Source: Fratercula arctica (taxonomy: Eukaryota > Chordata > Aves > Charadriiformes > Alcidae). From it: a stretch of 64,000 nt of DNA. Location: NCBI GenBank assembly GCA_947846985.1, contig CANTUZ010000004.1:9166927-9230926 (forward strand), read 5' to 3'. Of the stretch, positions 37,739 through 49,804 are shown in pieces. Each line of letters opens with the position of its first letter. Position 1 is the stretch's first letter. A program made the position numbers and the translations under genes. The notes under the pieces were generated by a model, which was not told the origin of the DNA, searched no databases, and saw nothing but the letters and a program-made list of their open reading frames with translations.

Positions 37739-40700
37739 AGAGTTCCATCATTGCACAGCTGGAGTAAACAGATCTGTCTATTGCAGACAGGTAAGCTGTC
37801 ACTATCCTGTACACCTCTCTTGTCCTGGATTTTTTACTGGAACTCAGGGAAAATGAGCCACCAGTCAATGATCCATGCATTTAAAGAAGCGTTTACTGGA
37901 AGCAACAGCGTACAAGGCTGTGTGACTTTCTTGAAAGGAATATTTAATATAACTTCTATAAATTAATCTTTCTGAGAGAACTGGTGGATTCCTCTAACAT
38001 ATTGAAGCAATGCAGAAGAAGACCTTGATATCTTACATGCAATCAACACCATGTGCAAGCAATTGCTTCCATTTGGAAATGTTGCTTAGGGTGATTACTA
38101 TGCTGCAAACATGTGAAGCTTCTAGGAAACAAGACTTATCTTTACTAAAATAATGAAGTATTATTTTTAGTATTCTATACTGCGTTATTAAACTGAGTTC
38201 TCAGAAAGTTGGGTAAACCATTACGTGACCAGAATTTCTTACTCAAATTTATACAATGGAAAACTTACTACTTTCCAAAACTGGAAAACAGTGGTTGGTG
38301 TGAAGCATGAAGGACAACTTGGTTTAAAATAATTTTTGCCTTTCATAAGGAAAAAGGGAAGAATAGACACTGAAGGAGCAGTGATTGCTGTACCATTTAT
38401 GCATGGAAGAAACCTTATATTTGTAAATCTGAAACTCGAGAAAATCTGAATGATGAAAGAGAAACTTCAACTGTGGGAGCATAGCCTCAGCCCAAATTGA
38501 GTCCAGAGCTTTTCTGAAATGATGTTACGAGGCATACAGGCCAATATCAAATATGGTTAAAACTCAGTCTATTCTTTCCATCCTCAAAAAATAACATTTT
38601 TCTGAGGGGCTTATTCTACTCTAGGCAAAGAGTGGCAAACTAATGCAATCAGGACATTACTGTTGTTTTTGTAATGCCAGGAATTGTGTTGTCCTTTATA
38701 GACAAAGGAGGAAAAATGGTAACGTCCCTGCCTCAAGGGCTTGATTATTGAGAAATGGGAAGCTGTAGAAGAGTAAGTTGCTGAAAGGGGGATAAGATGC
38801 TGAGGATTGATCTGTCTGTGTGATATCTATTTTGTTAAAACTAATTGCTAAGATGGGACTCCATTTTTATATAACTTCCTGCTTGTCAGCATAAAGCTTC
38901 TGGGTGTAAAGCTCATAGGATCAGGCTGAAGCAGGAAATTTAATAGTGTGGATTTATGCTGGAGTACTGGCACCAGCATCTGTGGTCAAGTTGTCATTAA
39001 AGCAAATAATGGTATTAGTTTTGTGTTGTGGAGGGCATATATCTAGTGCTGCCATTTCCTTGTTTGAAATAAGGCAGCAGCAGAGCTAAGTATGCTTAGG
39101 GTTTTGGTCAGGGAAAGAAATCTTCCTTTAAATCACTTTAATTATTGTTCACTAACAAACAAATTATAAATAAGTTTCTTGTTTAAGATGATGCTGGTTT
39201 TGAAAATCGTATGAAATTTGATGGAAGACATCGTAGATCAGTTGCTTGTCCCTCTCATTTTACTGAGACTATCCCTCAAGGCTAGGTCTCAACAACAGGC
39301 CAAATAAATTAATTCAGAATCAGCTGGAATGGCTGTTTTTCCCATGTGTACTTCAAAAATTGGTATTTAGTATTTTTTTATTTGTACTGTAGTAATTCTT
39401 GGAGGCGAAGACCACAGTAAAACTTTCTTAAAAAACAAAACAAAACAAAACAACCAAAAAAGGTAGTCTCTGAAAACTTTTGCAAGGTGGGAAGGAATAC
39501 ATGGGTATAAGAGACAGAGCACAAGGGAAAAAGGCCAACGGTTGTGGGTCAATAGTTGTCAGTCCAGTGGCTACCAAAATAGCATCTGACAGCTTTGGCG
39601 TTTCTAGGACTACCTACTTAACTGATTGTAAACTACTATGAAATGTCAGGTATTTTGCTGGTAATTATTTCACGTATTCCATCCTGTAAATAATTTTCAT
39701 GAGACAAAGCACCACTTCTGTTTCAGGTTCTAAGTGATGTTGACTTGGTATGGTTTTGCTCCACAGATGACTGCTGAAATCAACAAGAGTTGTCCTGCTG
39801 ACTGATGAAATTCAGATCAGACCCTGAATGGATAAAGCTATGTTTTGGAGGGAAAAAAAAGAAAAAAAGAACCCCAAAATTGGTGTGTAAGAACTGCTTA
39901 AGTGTTTGAAAACCCATCAACTTCTAATTTAAGTAGTCTGGAGTTGCATTAACAGTAGAGGAATAGAGCTTAGTAGGGAAAAATATGAATTTTTTGGTAC
40001 AGTGCAAATCAAACCTTGGAGCTATTACAGACCATCTCTTTCAATTTAAATTTTTATCTGATGTCACATGTAGGATTTTCAGTGGTATGGTTTTAGAATT
40101 GTTGAATTATCATTTGGCAAATATTTCTCCGGAAATACTGGAAGGTATAAGGTGTAGGGCAAAATAAACCAGCTGTTACAACTTGAAATGTGTAAGTAAA
40201 CAGAGATCTGTGTGGATTTTGGGACGTGTGCAGGCAGGAGAAACATCCCTGGGGGAAGATGAGTGTGACCACGCAGCTGTTTGTGTGGTACTTTTCCCAC
40301 TGAAGCCTGGTTGGATGAAGGGGTAGTATTGCAACTATTGTTATTGCCAGTAATGGCCAGGTAGACTGTTCAGCTGGAAGTCTTTTTTTGCCCTGAGGTG
40401 AGCACTCAATAACTGTTTCCTGCTTTGAGTCCCTTTTACTGCTCCAAACTGTGTGCTAACTATTATATCAGAAGATGGAAGGAGAATGGAAAGGAGGGAG
40501 TACTCTTTTCCTCCATCCTGTCCATATTTTGCCCTCAAATTGCTGTAATTTGTTACCTTTCTCCTGAAATGGATCTTACTGAACACTTGAAGCTTTGGAA
40601 AGGGAGGGGGGCGGATTTCTTTAGAGGAACTGTGTTGGGAAAACATTCCCGTTTTTTTAAGCGTTGTATTGTTATTCAGTGATCTTATTTTTGAAGTACA

Positions 40701-41725
40701 AGATGTCTAGTATACATATAATTCTGCCTTGAAAGGTTATTTTCTCAGTTTTTACTGCAATCTATTTTAAAGCTGTACATACAAGTTCTTTCTTTGCTAA
40801 CAGATTTTTCCTCCCTGCACTATGTTTGGATGTATTTCTCAGGGAAATAATTGACATCTCAGGACAGAGTCATAAGGACATAACTGTGCGTGATCCTGCA
40901 TGAAGACTGCCATTGAAATTGATGGGATATCTACATATTGGGAACAAAGACCAAAATTTATATATTTGTAGGAAATAGCAAAATGTGCTTTGCAAGCACA
41001 AGAACACATAGATAGCAGTTTCACAACAGTGTTTCTCATCATAGCTCGCTTATTCGAAACCTTTCCCTAGAAGTGAAAACACGGATTCACCTTGCGTTTT
41101 ATCCTTTACACTTATAGTGTAATGAATGCATGGCACAGCTGCCAAAAATATAAAAATTAGTATATTTGAAATTACTGAGTACTGCACAAAAGTCTTAAAT
41201 GTGCAATTACTGCCTGCTGTATTTAGAACAAAGAAGATGACTGCCTGCCCTTTTTTGGTATTGTCTAGGAATATAAACAGTAGAGAAACCTCTTGCTTTG
41301 GTATCTTCAAACTGATACAGGCTTCATGATATCCCCAAATGTTTGTACATGCTATACATGCAGAAAACTACACCTTTGCCCTACAGTCCCGGCTTCCTTT
41401 GCAAAATAATTTATCATTGGTCTAGTAATGAATAGTTCAAGATAAAACCTATTTTTCCCCCTGTCTTTTGCTTAGAAAATGCTGTGATTTTGCATTCAGC
41501 TCTATGTACTTCCATATTAGAAAGCTTACGGTTAATTTATTTCATTATGCCGTGTTAACATGAAGAGGCATTAAAAGAAATCCCTGTGGGTGATTGCTTG
41601 CTTCCCATGGAATAACCATTCCTATACATATGCTCTTTGCCTCCACAGGGGCTTAGCATACAGCTGCCAAGAAACTGCTTTTAAAAAGTCCTGCCTTTAT
41701 GTGATCAAATTTCAGCCTGGCAATC
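37739..41725. other. Unique AT-rich non-coding sequence, no gene seen
   Basis: No exon or repeat family is recognised. A short (CAAAA)n tract lies at about 39432-39453 and an A-rich patch near 39852-39868. Overlapping frames on both strands at 40341-40682 and 41050-41329 carry no domain. Confidence 0.6.
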
Positions 41726-42249
41726 TGTAAAGGGCTAATTATAGCCAGCTGCAATTAGCCAGCCAGCCCCACAAAGGGCTAACTGTAGCCACCGGCAGCC
41801 ACGGTACTTACTGCAGAGGCCAGCAGGCAGTCTGGGATGAAGGCAGGGGAAGAAAGGTGTTTTTTCCTTGGGACTTGAAGGGACAACTGGAAAGTACATA
41901 GTCACCCAGGGAGCTCCTGCCCTTGCTGGCCTGACCGTGGGGCCGAGGCCAGAGCTGGGGATGGGATGGGAAAAGGGTCTGCCCGGCAGCCCTGTGTCTA
42001 GCTGTCCTAAATGCAGAGGTGGCCTTTTGCCATTTGAAAGCTTGCTGTTGCAATTTTTGTTCCAATAAAACTTGTCTTCCACTTTCAGAGCTCTTGACAC
42101 TTCTAGTCTCAGAGACAGGCTGGTCCGTGCCTGCCCCTGACTCCCGGACCCTGACCAGAGCTGCCTCCTGCCACTGCGCAGCCCCGTGCTTGTCATCCCA
42201 CGGCAAAGTCCTCAGGGGTCCCTTTCTCAGAACCTGGCAACCCTTAACA
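41726..42249 (+). mobile_element. Endogenous retrovirus solo LTR, near full length
   Basis: A 524-bp GC-rich block runs from TGTAAAGGG at 41726 to CCCTTAACA at 42249. These ends form the imperfect short inverted repeat with TG...CA termini typical of LTRs. AATAAA at 42064-42069 on the plus strand divides it into a U3 of about 300 bp and an R-U5 of about 180 bp, so the LTR reads rightward. U3 opens with a direct repeat of AAGGGCTAAYTRTAGCCA at 41730-41747 and 41774-41791. There is no primer-binding site, polypurine tract or internal retroviral gene on either side, so it is a solo LTR left by recombination. The flanks (GGCAATC left, GTACAATG right) share only CAAT, so no convincing 4-6 bp target duplication is preserved. 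The family is not named. Overlapping frames up to 153 codons here are non-coding shadows. Confidence 0.75.
42064..42069 (+). terminator. LTR polyadenylation signal
   Basis: AATAAA followed by a T/G-containing stretch (CTTGTCTTCC), in the position expected for the R region of the plus-strand LTR. It could terminate plus-strand transcripts crossing this locus. Confidence 0.6.
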
Positions 42250-45200
42250 GTACAATGCCACAACACGCGATGGGTAAAAGCAGGAATGCTAAGAAATAAT
42301 GTCTACAGTATAAATGAGTAATGATGACAACGGGGGTGACAGGAGGGAATGCTCAGGGGTAAAAGAGTGCTGTTCCAGGTGGTTTTCATTAGCAGCAGAG
42401 GTGCTGGCACTGCTGGTGGTGGGTGAGAAGCTGGATCTCCATGGTGCCTTGTGCGCCTGTGTCCTTGGTGTTCAGGCATGCTTTGGTTAGCTCCTGTTAG
42501 GGGTATATGGAGTGGGGAACGGAAAAAGGATGGTGCACAGACAGGTTTTGTTCTGGGGTATGGCTGGGATGGAGCTTAAGTATATACTCTTTGTAGACAC
42601 AGCCTCTGACTGCACCCCTGTTTATTTTCAATGTTTTTTTCCAAACCATGTTTTCAGGACCTGGCCTGTTTAATTGCAGTGACCACACTTGGTCTTCTGT
42701 GTGCATTAGGGAAATACTCTCTTTTCAGACACTCATTTATAAGACCTGAAGAACTGCAGAAGGTGGGGGAACACGGAAATAAATGAGTTGGGCTTTGTCC
42801 TTTTAAAGTGTGTACAACTCCAGTCTTTTGCAATACCAAGTCTCATAGGAAAGCTGGGCAACTCAATAGAGATAAATGTAGCTCCCACTGCTACTAGAAT
42901 CCATTTTTCACTGAGTTATATGAGAACAGGGTCATGCCATACTGCATTTAACAAACTAGGATGTTATTTTGAGAAAATTCTTCCTGAGTCCCTCCTAGGA
43001 TTCTTTTTACGTGGTGATACATGGCATTGATATGTCCCTCTAAATGCTTTGTCTGACTGAGTTACAAATTGCCTAGTTCTTAAAATTCCTTTTCCTTTGG
43101 CTCTGCATTCTACTGATTATTTCTTAAACTTCACAATCTTAGTTCCAATGTCTTGATTCACTTAAGTTTATATGGACTTTCCCCCCACCCCTCCCAGATG
43201 ACTTCCATTCATATATCTTAATCATAATTCCTGATGTCTGCAGTGAATGACAAGTATGTGCTTCTTGGAGTAGAATTAGAGGTTATCCTTTAACATAAAA
43301 TATCTATTAGTCAAAGGCAATTGCGTTTAATGCTTTTTTGGTACTAAGTTACAGCAGGCCCTTGACACTTATCAGTTGTTACTGTGTTTCAGAAGACTAG
43401 TAGCATACATTTGCAAAATGCTTCCTTATTTTTTATTTTTACTAGGAGTAATTCAGTTTCTGAAAAATCCTTGAATGTCTGATGGCACATGTTTTGGGCT
43501 CTGTTCTGTAAGTGGAAAGTATTTTGGTTGCTTTAGCAGGAAATATGAATGAATAAAAGGGTGGTGACTTCCTATCTATTGTTATATTATATGCAGAGGC
43601 TTAGAAACGATCTTCAACGTTATTTAAAACCATACAATAGTAGCAGTGTAATATTTGGTGCTTACAAAATCTCAGTAAGGAGGAAGATTTCCCCTGGTTT
43701 TTAGCATTTATGGGAAAAAATTGAGAGAGAAAGAAGGGGAGAGAGGGACTTCAGTAAACATGAGTCATAGAAACAAGATTTGGGGCTTAAGGTTCTGATT
43801 CGTCTTCTAGGCCAACCTGAAAACTATGTCAGGCAGCCAACCTTGCATTTGATTTTATGATACCATTCGCTGTTGTCATATTCCCCTGATTTTTCGGTTG
43901 AAATAACATAAGAGTTGTTCACAAGTTTTATGATAGAAGCCAAGAAATGTGCCCTTTTTTAGTTCAAAAAGAAATGGCAAGTACAGTCTGGGGCTGATTT
44001 CAACATAATATCATTTTTTTTTTCTGCTTCTGATTGGGTGTTTACATGATGGGTATCCTCTAGCATATATTTTTCCACCATGTGTACTCTCAGCTTATAC
44101 TAGAAATGATGTCCCTTACTGTAGTATCTGGGCATGCGGTCTGTTTCTGCAGGCGTTCTGCAACACACGTGTTGTGTTGGTAGTGCAACCGATTACACAG
44201 GAACATGACAAATTATAGTAATTACAGTCTTGTCCATGAAGTTTCTACTTCACAGGGAACTGGAGCTGGTGATACTCATTTGTAATTATCTTTGTAACCT
44301 GTTGTAATTATACATTTGGAAAATGATGGCATTTTACTTTTCCTCATTGTTCAAAGGAACATATGACTGTAGACAAGAAGTACGTTGTAATGTCTCTGAA
44401 TTACATTTAAGTGTTTGCTGTTTAATACTGCTTAATCTGATCTTATTACTTTTATTATTTTTGAGTGTTTGCTTTGGTTCAATTTGATGGATTTTATAAC
44501 GTTGGCAAGTCTGATTGTTCTGGCTTCAAACTCCAGTTAATATATAAACTGCTAAATTGTCTGTCAGTGCTCTCGTGTACATATACATGCCATATAAGCC
44601 CATCTCTGTTTACATACCACGTATGTGGAGCTGAAATGGATTTGATATCTTTATCTCGTGCCCCTGACTGCTTCACTTGCTCTATGCCTTTTAATCTCTC
44701 TCTCCAGGATTTACAGTGGCATTTCAGTTTCATGAAGCATTGCGAATAACTGCCATTAAAAAAAAAAATACCTCAGAGGAAAACACTTTCTCTTACAGTC
44801 CTCCTCCTCCCCCATGTGGAGCTCCACTCCAGCACTAACAGAGAACTGCATGTTTTGCCAGACATACTCTATAGCTGGAGAAGTCCGTGCTGCTGTGAGC
44901 TGAATACACACATTTGCTTAGTGTATGTGTAATGGCTGAGTTCCGCTAGTGTCCGATGGAGAAGCCTCTCTGTAATTTTCAGTTCATGAAGTACACAAGT
45001 ATAGAATGCAGGTTAATAGACATAACATATGTTATTAAAACATACTTCTCTGAAGTTTTGAAAAGTTATTTGTTCTGTCTTTCAAGTTTTCTCTGTAAAG
45101 CCAGCTTTCATAGTACCATGGCTATAAAACTCTTCTCTCAAAACAGATGATTTACAGGAAGAGCTGCAAAAATGTGGGTGTTCAGATAATAATGTCCTGG

Positions 45201-46298
45201 GAAGTCATGTCATTCAGACAACAATTTCAGCTCAGCTCACCACCCTAGTCTGGGGGGCTTTTATTTAGAAAAACCCCACATTTTTAATGTGATATTTGTA
45301 AATAAATTCCTTAGACTTTTTTTTTTGTCAAAATGAGGTTTTGGAAATAAGTTCACTTGTGTCAACCTGAATCCCTTTTCCACCATTATTCAAAGTGAAA
45401 TATTACTTACTCATAAACCTAAAGATGGCACCAATATAACAGCTTTTTGCATATTATAATACCATATGTCTAAGTCTGATAGTATGTAGTCTTTGTGGCA
45501 TAGGCTATAGTTCCTATATACCTTTTCTTAGCCCCTTATTCCTACTTTAATTTAATTTGCAGCCCTGTGACTTGTACTGGAACAGCTCTATGTGGAGCCA
45601 TGCTATAAACTGGATCACCATCTCAGTGTCCTCCTCTCGCAGAAGGATGATGTCGGCTGCAACTTTGTACATGCTTAGAGAGTGAATGCAGGTAGTGTCC
45701 AGGGGATTGATACAGATCTGTCTTATACTTTGCTCAGAATGATGAGCCTGAAGACATAAATTCTGATGTTTTTAAAGATCATCATAGGCCTTTATTACAT
45801 ATGCATCATGATACCTCAGATATAATATCCACAAATTAGGAACTGCTTGAAGTCTAGTATGAAGTCTAAATCTGAATTTATGAGCAAATTACTCAAATTT
45901 TAAAAGTGAAGATTGAAGTCCAGAATCTGAAGACCATTTCAGCTGCAGAGTAGATGTGACTAAGATTAAAATAATTGCATTTCTGTTTTGGATGCAGCAC
46001 AAGACATTAACAGCGTACTGTTTCCAATAACATAATGGGTCATGAGAATTTTGGAGGGTGGAAATTCTTACAATGAAAACTAGAATAAATCTATGTGTTT
46101 AAAATACTGAGAACATTTTCCTCTTTGCTTTTCTGTAACTTTTATTTATGAACTTCAATTATGGTTCTGGGCTTCATTTTCCTCCTTGCACTAGAAAAAA
46201 TTTGGGTTTATTAAATCCCAGGTCTTTTCAGCGTCTATCACAAATGTAAATGAACAGTCTGTAGTGTTGCATGCTCTCTGGATTGCTCTGATGATCCT
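42250..46298. other. Unique AT-rich non-coding sequence, no gene seen
   Basis: No exon or repeat family is recognised. The stretch 44465-44760 is open on both strands (94 codons plus, 79 codons minus), but neither product has a domain. It contains the E-box palindrome ACACGTGT near 44164-44171. A10 lies near 44760-44769. Confidence 0.55.
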
Positions 46299-46315
46299 GT
46301 TGCCATGGTGATAAC
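46299..46315 (+). promoter_or_regulatory. RFX-type X-box-like motif
   Basis: GTTGCCATGG is a perfect left RFX half-site. It is followed by TGATAAC, a degraded right half ending in AAC. RFX factors bind GTTGCCATGGNAAC-like palindromes and control cilia and other genes. No promoter or exon is seen beside it, so it would be a distal site if functional. Confidence 0.35.
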
Positions 46316-49300
46316 AGAGCATACAGGTTCATGAGACTGTATTAGTAATGCAGCAGTTTGAAACTTAATCAATGTACTGCTACTTCTCTGTATTTCAATA
46401 TCACTTCAGCAAAATTGAATTCTAGTCAGTTGTCAGTCCAGTTTATTTCCTATGGATTTCTTCTACAAAATTTCCCTCTTTATTCTAGGCACTGATCATG
46501 ATATAGGAATTGAAATCTGTAGTGGTCTGTCATACTAATTATACGACTGTCTTGTAGCAGGCAATCTTTGGCTATTGTATTCAGCAGCAAACACGTGAGA
46601 AATATTTTGGGCTGAGTACATAAATTGTAACTTTTATGCAGAAAAGATTCTTTTTTCAGAAGATTCGTCTGGATAGTTTTGTTAATTTTGAAAAATTTTA
46701 AGCATAGTGTAGAACTGGAAAATGACTGTGCCTATTAGAAGTTAAAGCTGTCAAAAACAACCAAATGAATGTTGTATCCTAGATCTTAAAAAATACATTG
46801 AGGAAAAGGTATTTTACCCTTATGAAACATTAGTCAAAAATATGTTCACAGTAGTACTTCAGATTCTCTTGCTTCTGAGAGAATTTTAACTTCTAAAATA
46901 ATGTCACCGAATGATTATTGATAATTATTCATCTATTGATAGTATCATTAAAGGCAAACAGTGAGATAGGGCTCTATACACTTTTAGAGATGAATGTTAG
47001 TATGTAGTTAAAAAAATGCAAATTCTTCCCATGTAAACAGCTTTTGATCCTATTTGTTCAAGAGTAGGATAAAAACCTCAAGTTTTCTGTACTGCATCTC
47101 AATACTAAAAATTATTTGGTTTTTTTAGAGTGCCACGTTAATGATATTTAACATGCAAGGACATACAATACTGGATTTACACCTAGGAGTCATAAACCAC
47201 AAAAGCTTTTCTCTGAAGGTTTGTAACATCAGAAAATAGTGCACATGTGTAATTCAGCTGTCTCTAGACTAAATATAGGCCTGTAATTAATTTCAGGGCC
47301 TCTTCTTATATCACAAACATTCAGAAACAGCTTTTATTGGTTTATGAGGAATAGCAGACTGCAGAGGGTAAATTCAGTTTCATAGGGTCCCCAGGGTCAC
47401 TTCTAGAAATGGCATGTCAGAGGACATTGAAGCTGAAATGAAACTATACCACAATATGCCAATCCAGAAAGTTTTCCACTCCTTTTGAAGTTAAGCAATA
47501 CCATTTCTATGCAACTGGTTCCAATCTTATGGTAGTGATAGTTTAAACGTCTATAGTTCTTTTCATTTTACATAAATGGATTTAATCATCAGTTTGTAAA
47601 AAAATGAGCCATCTTTCTGAATAGACTAAAGGGTAAAAGCTGCTTTTACCAGGTTACAGACTAGAAAGCAGGGTACTGAAAGGCATCTGTCTTCTGCTGG
47701 GTTGTTCGGGGAGTTGTCATCTTAGCAGGAAACAGGCCTCTGAAGCCCTTGCTCATGATCTCTTCTAGCATCTGGAATATGTTTGCTCTTCAGGCCTGCA
47801 GAGTTTACGGTGCTGCGGCACACAGATTACAGAGGACAGAATTTTTAGTTTTCCATATACTTACGTGTGTTGTTTTAAACTACTAAACTACAACCAGTTT
47901 ACATTTATTTATTTAAATTTGGAAAGCACAGGTTATGGAAAGGCAGAGATGAAGATGTTTAAAAGTCCATGTGATTGACTGCAAGATTAACTAGTTTATG
48001 AAATTTTGTGGACAAAATCAACCCTATTGACTCAAAACTAATATGTTGGAAGTCTATCTGTTTTTTACCAGGTATTTAATGTATAAGCTTTTGGAAGTTA
48101 TTTAGCCTCAATATTTTAGTTTCCACACCCAATAAAACGTCTTTCTCACGTTATGTTGTAGGGCTACGTTAATTCATGGATGAAATTATCTGTAGTGCAC
48201 AGTGGCCTCCAAACCCCTTACACACAGATGACTTATATCTTAAATGCTGTACCGAATAAGTACTTTCCTTTTAACCTCCTGCTGAACAGGTGGGATGCCT
48301 GTAAGAAACCTTTACCACAAAAGCAAAGATTTAGAGGGCAGAACATGACCTGATGGGAATAAAGGGAGGAAAATCACTCCGAGGCAGACCTGGAGGTACA
48401 ATGACTCCTTAAGTCTCATTTCAGTCCTCCGAAATAGCTCTTATGAAGGTTGCTAGTACACAGACTGCTTTGGGGCCAGATCTTCACAGCTGAAAAAGTG
48501 AAGGTAAAGAGCTGTTACCTTTTCTTTACTGTTTTCATGCACAGCTGTTGCCAAAAATCTGTAGGGCAGGAATGAATCATGCCTCTGAAGAGTACACGTG
48601 CACAAGCTACGTGTACAGTCAGACCCCACTGAGTTGCAGTAAGTGTTCTGTTTGACTCCTTCAACGCTCTGAATCCCAAGCAACCGTATAGTTTCTCCCC
48701 TCCACCCTCTCCCTTCAGATAAGCCTACAGTAGTTTAAAAAGTTTCTCAGGGAAATGCAATTAGTAACATGATTTAATAAAAGCAAAACAACTGAATATG
48801 AGGAGAGGAGTCACTATTCTTTTGTTCTTCCTATGTAATGTAAGATAATAGTGAGAAAGCGATTGCATTACAACTAAATGAATTAAACAAAGCTCCAAAA
48901 CATAAATTAGAATTTAACTGTGCCATTAAAAACTAATTTAATTTGCAAGCCATCATTACTAGATAATAAAGACCTACTGCAAAATGCACAACAATCTCTT
49001 GTGAACACAGGAAAAAAAGCAAGCAATAAATCTCGTTGAGCAGATGAGTTTCTGTTACATTAGTAGAGGAAAAAAAATGCTGAATGGATGTTTTAGTACA
49101 TAATGAGAATGAGGAAGTAATGGAACAATTGGGCAGCTTAATTTTATCCATAAATGGTTTTATAGTTAAGGGAAGACCCTAGGGAGTATTAGAATTAAAT
49201 GTATGCAGTATTGATTTTTTTGGTATGAAACTTTTTTGAATCAAAATAGCTTATGAATTTACAGTAACATTAAGTTAACATACACTTGATGTTATCCTTA

Positions 49301-49789
49301 GTTTCAGGAAAAACAGGAAGTTGAATACTCCAGTCAACTTCTTATTTGAAGATGTATGGCATGATAATACATAGCATGAGTGTACATCAAAAGATGTTTG
49401 TTTTCCTCAGACAAAAATAGCCTTCAGTCTGATTAATCCTTTTCTGTTTTGCTGGAGTTTCATCTGGAGTTGAAATTGTGGACTAGCTGGGGTAGAACCT
49501 GCTTCCAGGTTTGCAGATGTGAGCAGACATTTGCTCTGTTTCTGCAGTTTCCCTTTGCTTTTGGTTTTCTGTGTAAACTTATGTTGGTCCCTGTTACATC
49601 TTGCAGTATGTGTCAGAAAACATCATAATCTGTGTATTTCTCGGTGCATTTACTATAGTTGCTGTAGGCGGCACGTGCCTTTGGCGCTGCAAGGTTGGCA
49701 CGGTCCCACTAGCACATATGCCAAGAGCCAAGTCCTGCAGGAATTTCCAAAAAATAATTTTCTTGCCATGCTTTCATTATACGGTAGTG
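46316..49789. other. Unique AT-rich non-coding sequence, no confirmed gene
   Basis: No repeat family is recognised. The only noteworthy frame starts behind the acceptor-like TTGCAG at 49601-49606 and is discussed as a finding. Other frames (48453-48683, 48933-49151) have no motif. Confidence 0.55.
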
Positions 49790-49804
49790 CCAGCAGATGG
49801 CAGT
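49790..49804 (+). promoter_or_regulatory. CTCF-like binding motif, strongest in window
   Basis: CCAGCAGATGGCAGT fits every position of the general CTCF core CCASYAGRKGGCRSY. CTCF sites set loop anchors and insulators in vertebrates. This is the best match seen and is in plus orientation. It lies within a frame open on the plus strand, but a regulatory reading is at least as plausible as a coding one. Confidence 0.6.

Noticed and set aside
37436..37966. Longest open frame in the window (176 codons, plus strand)
   Set aside because: Most of it is the tandem array of a minus-strand LTR read in antisense, and the rest is unique flank. There are no family motifs, and the frame depends on repeat composition.
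41735..42321. Overlapping frames of 153 and 152 codons on the minus strand and 100 codons on the plus strand
   Set aside because: They lie on the solo LTR, overlap in several phases at once, and match no protein family. GC-rich DNA has few stops.
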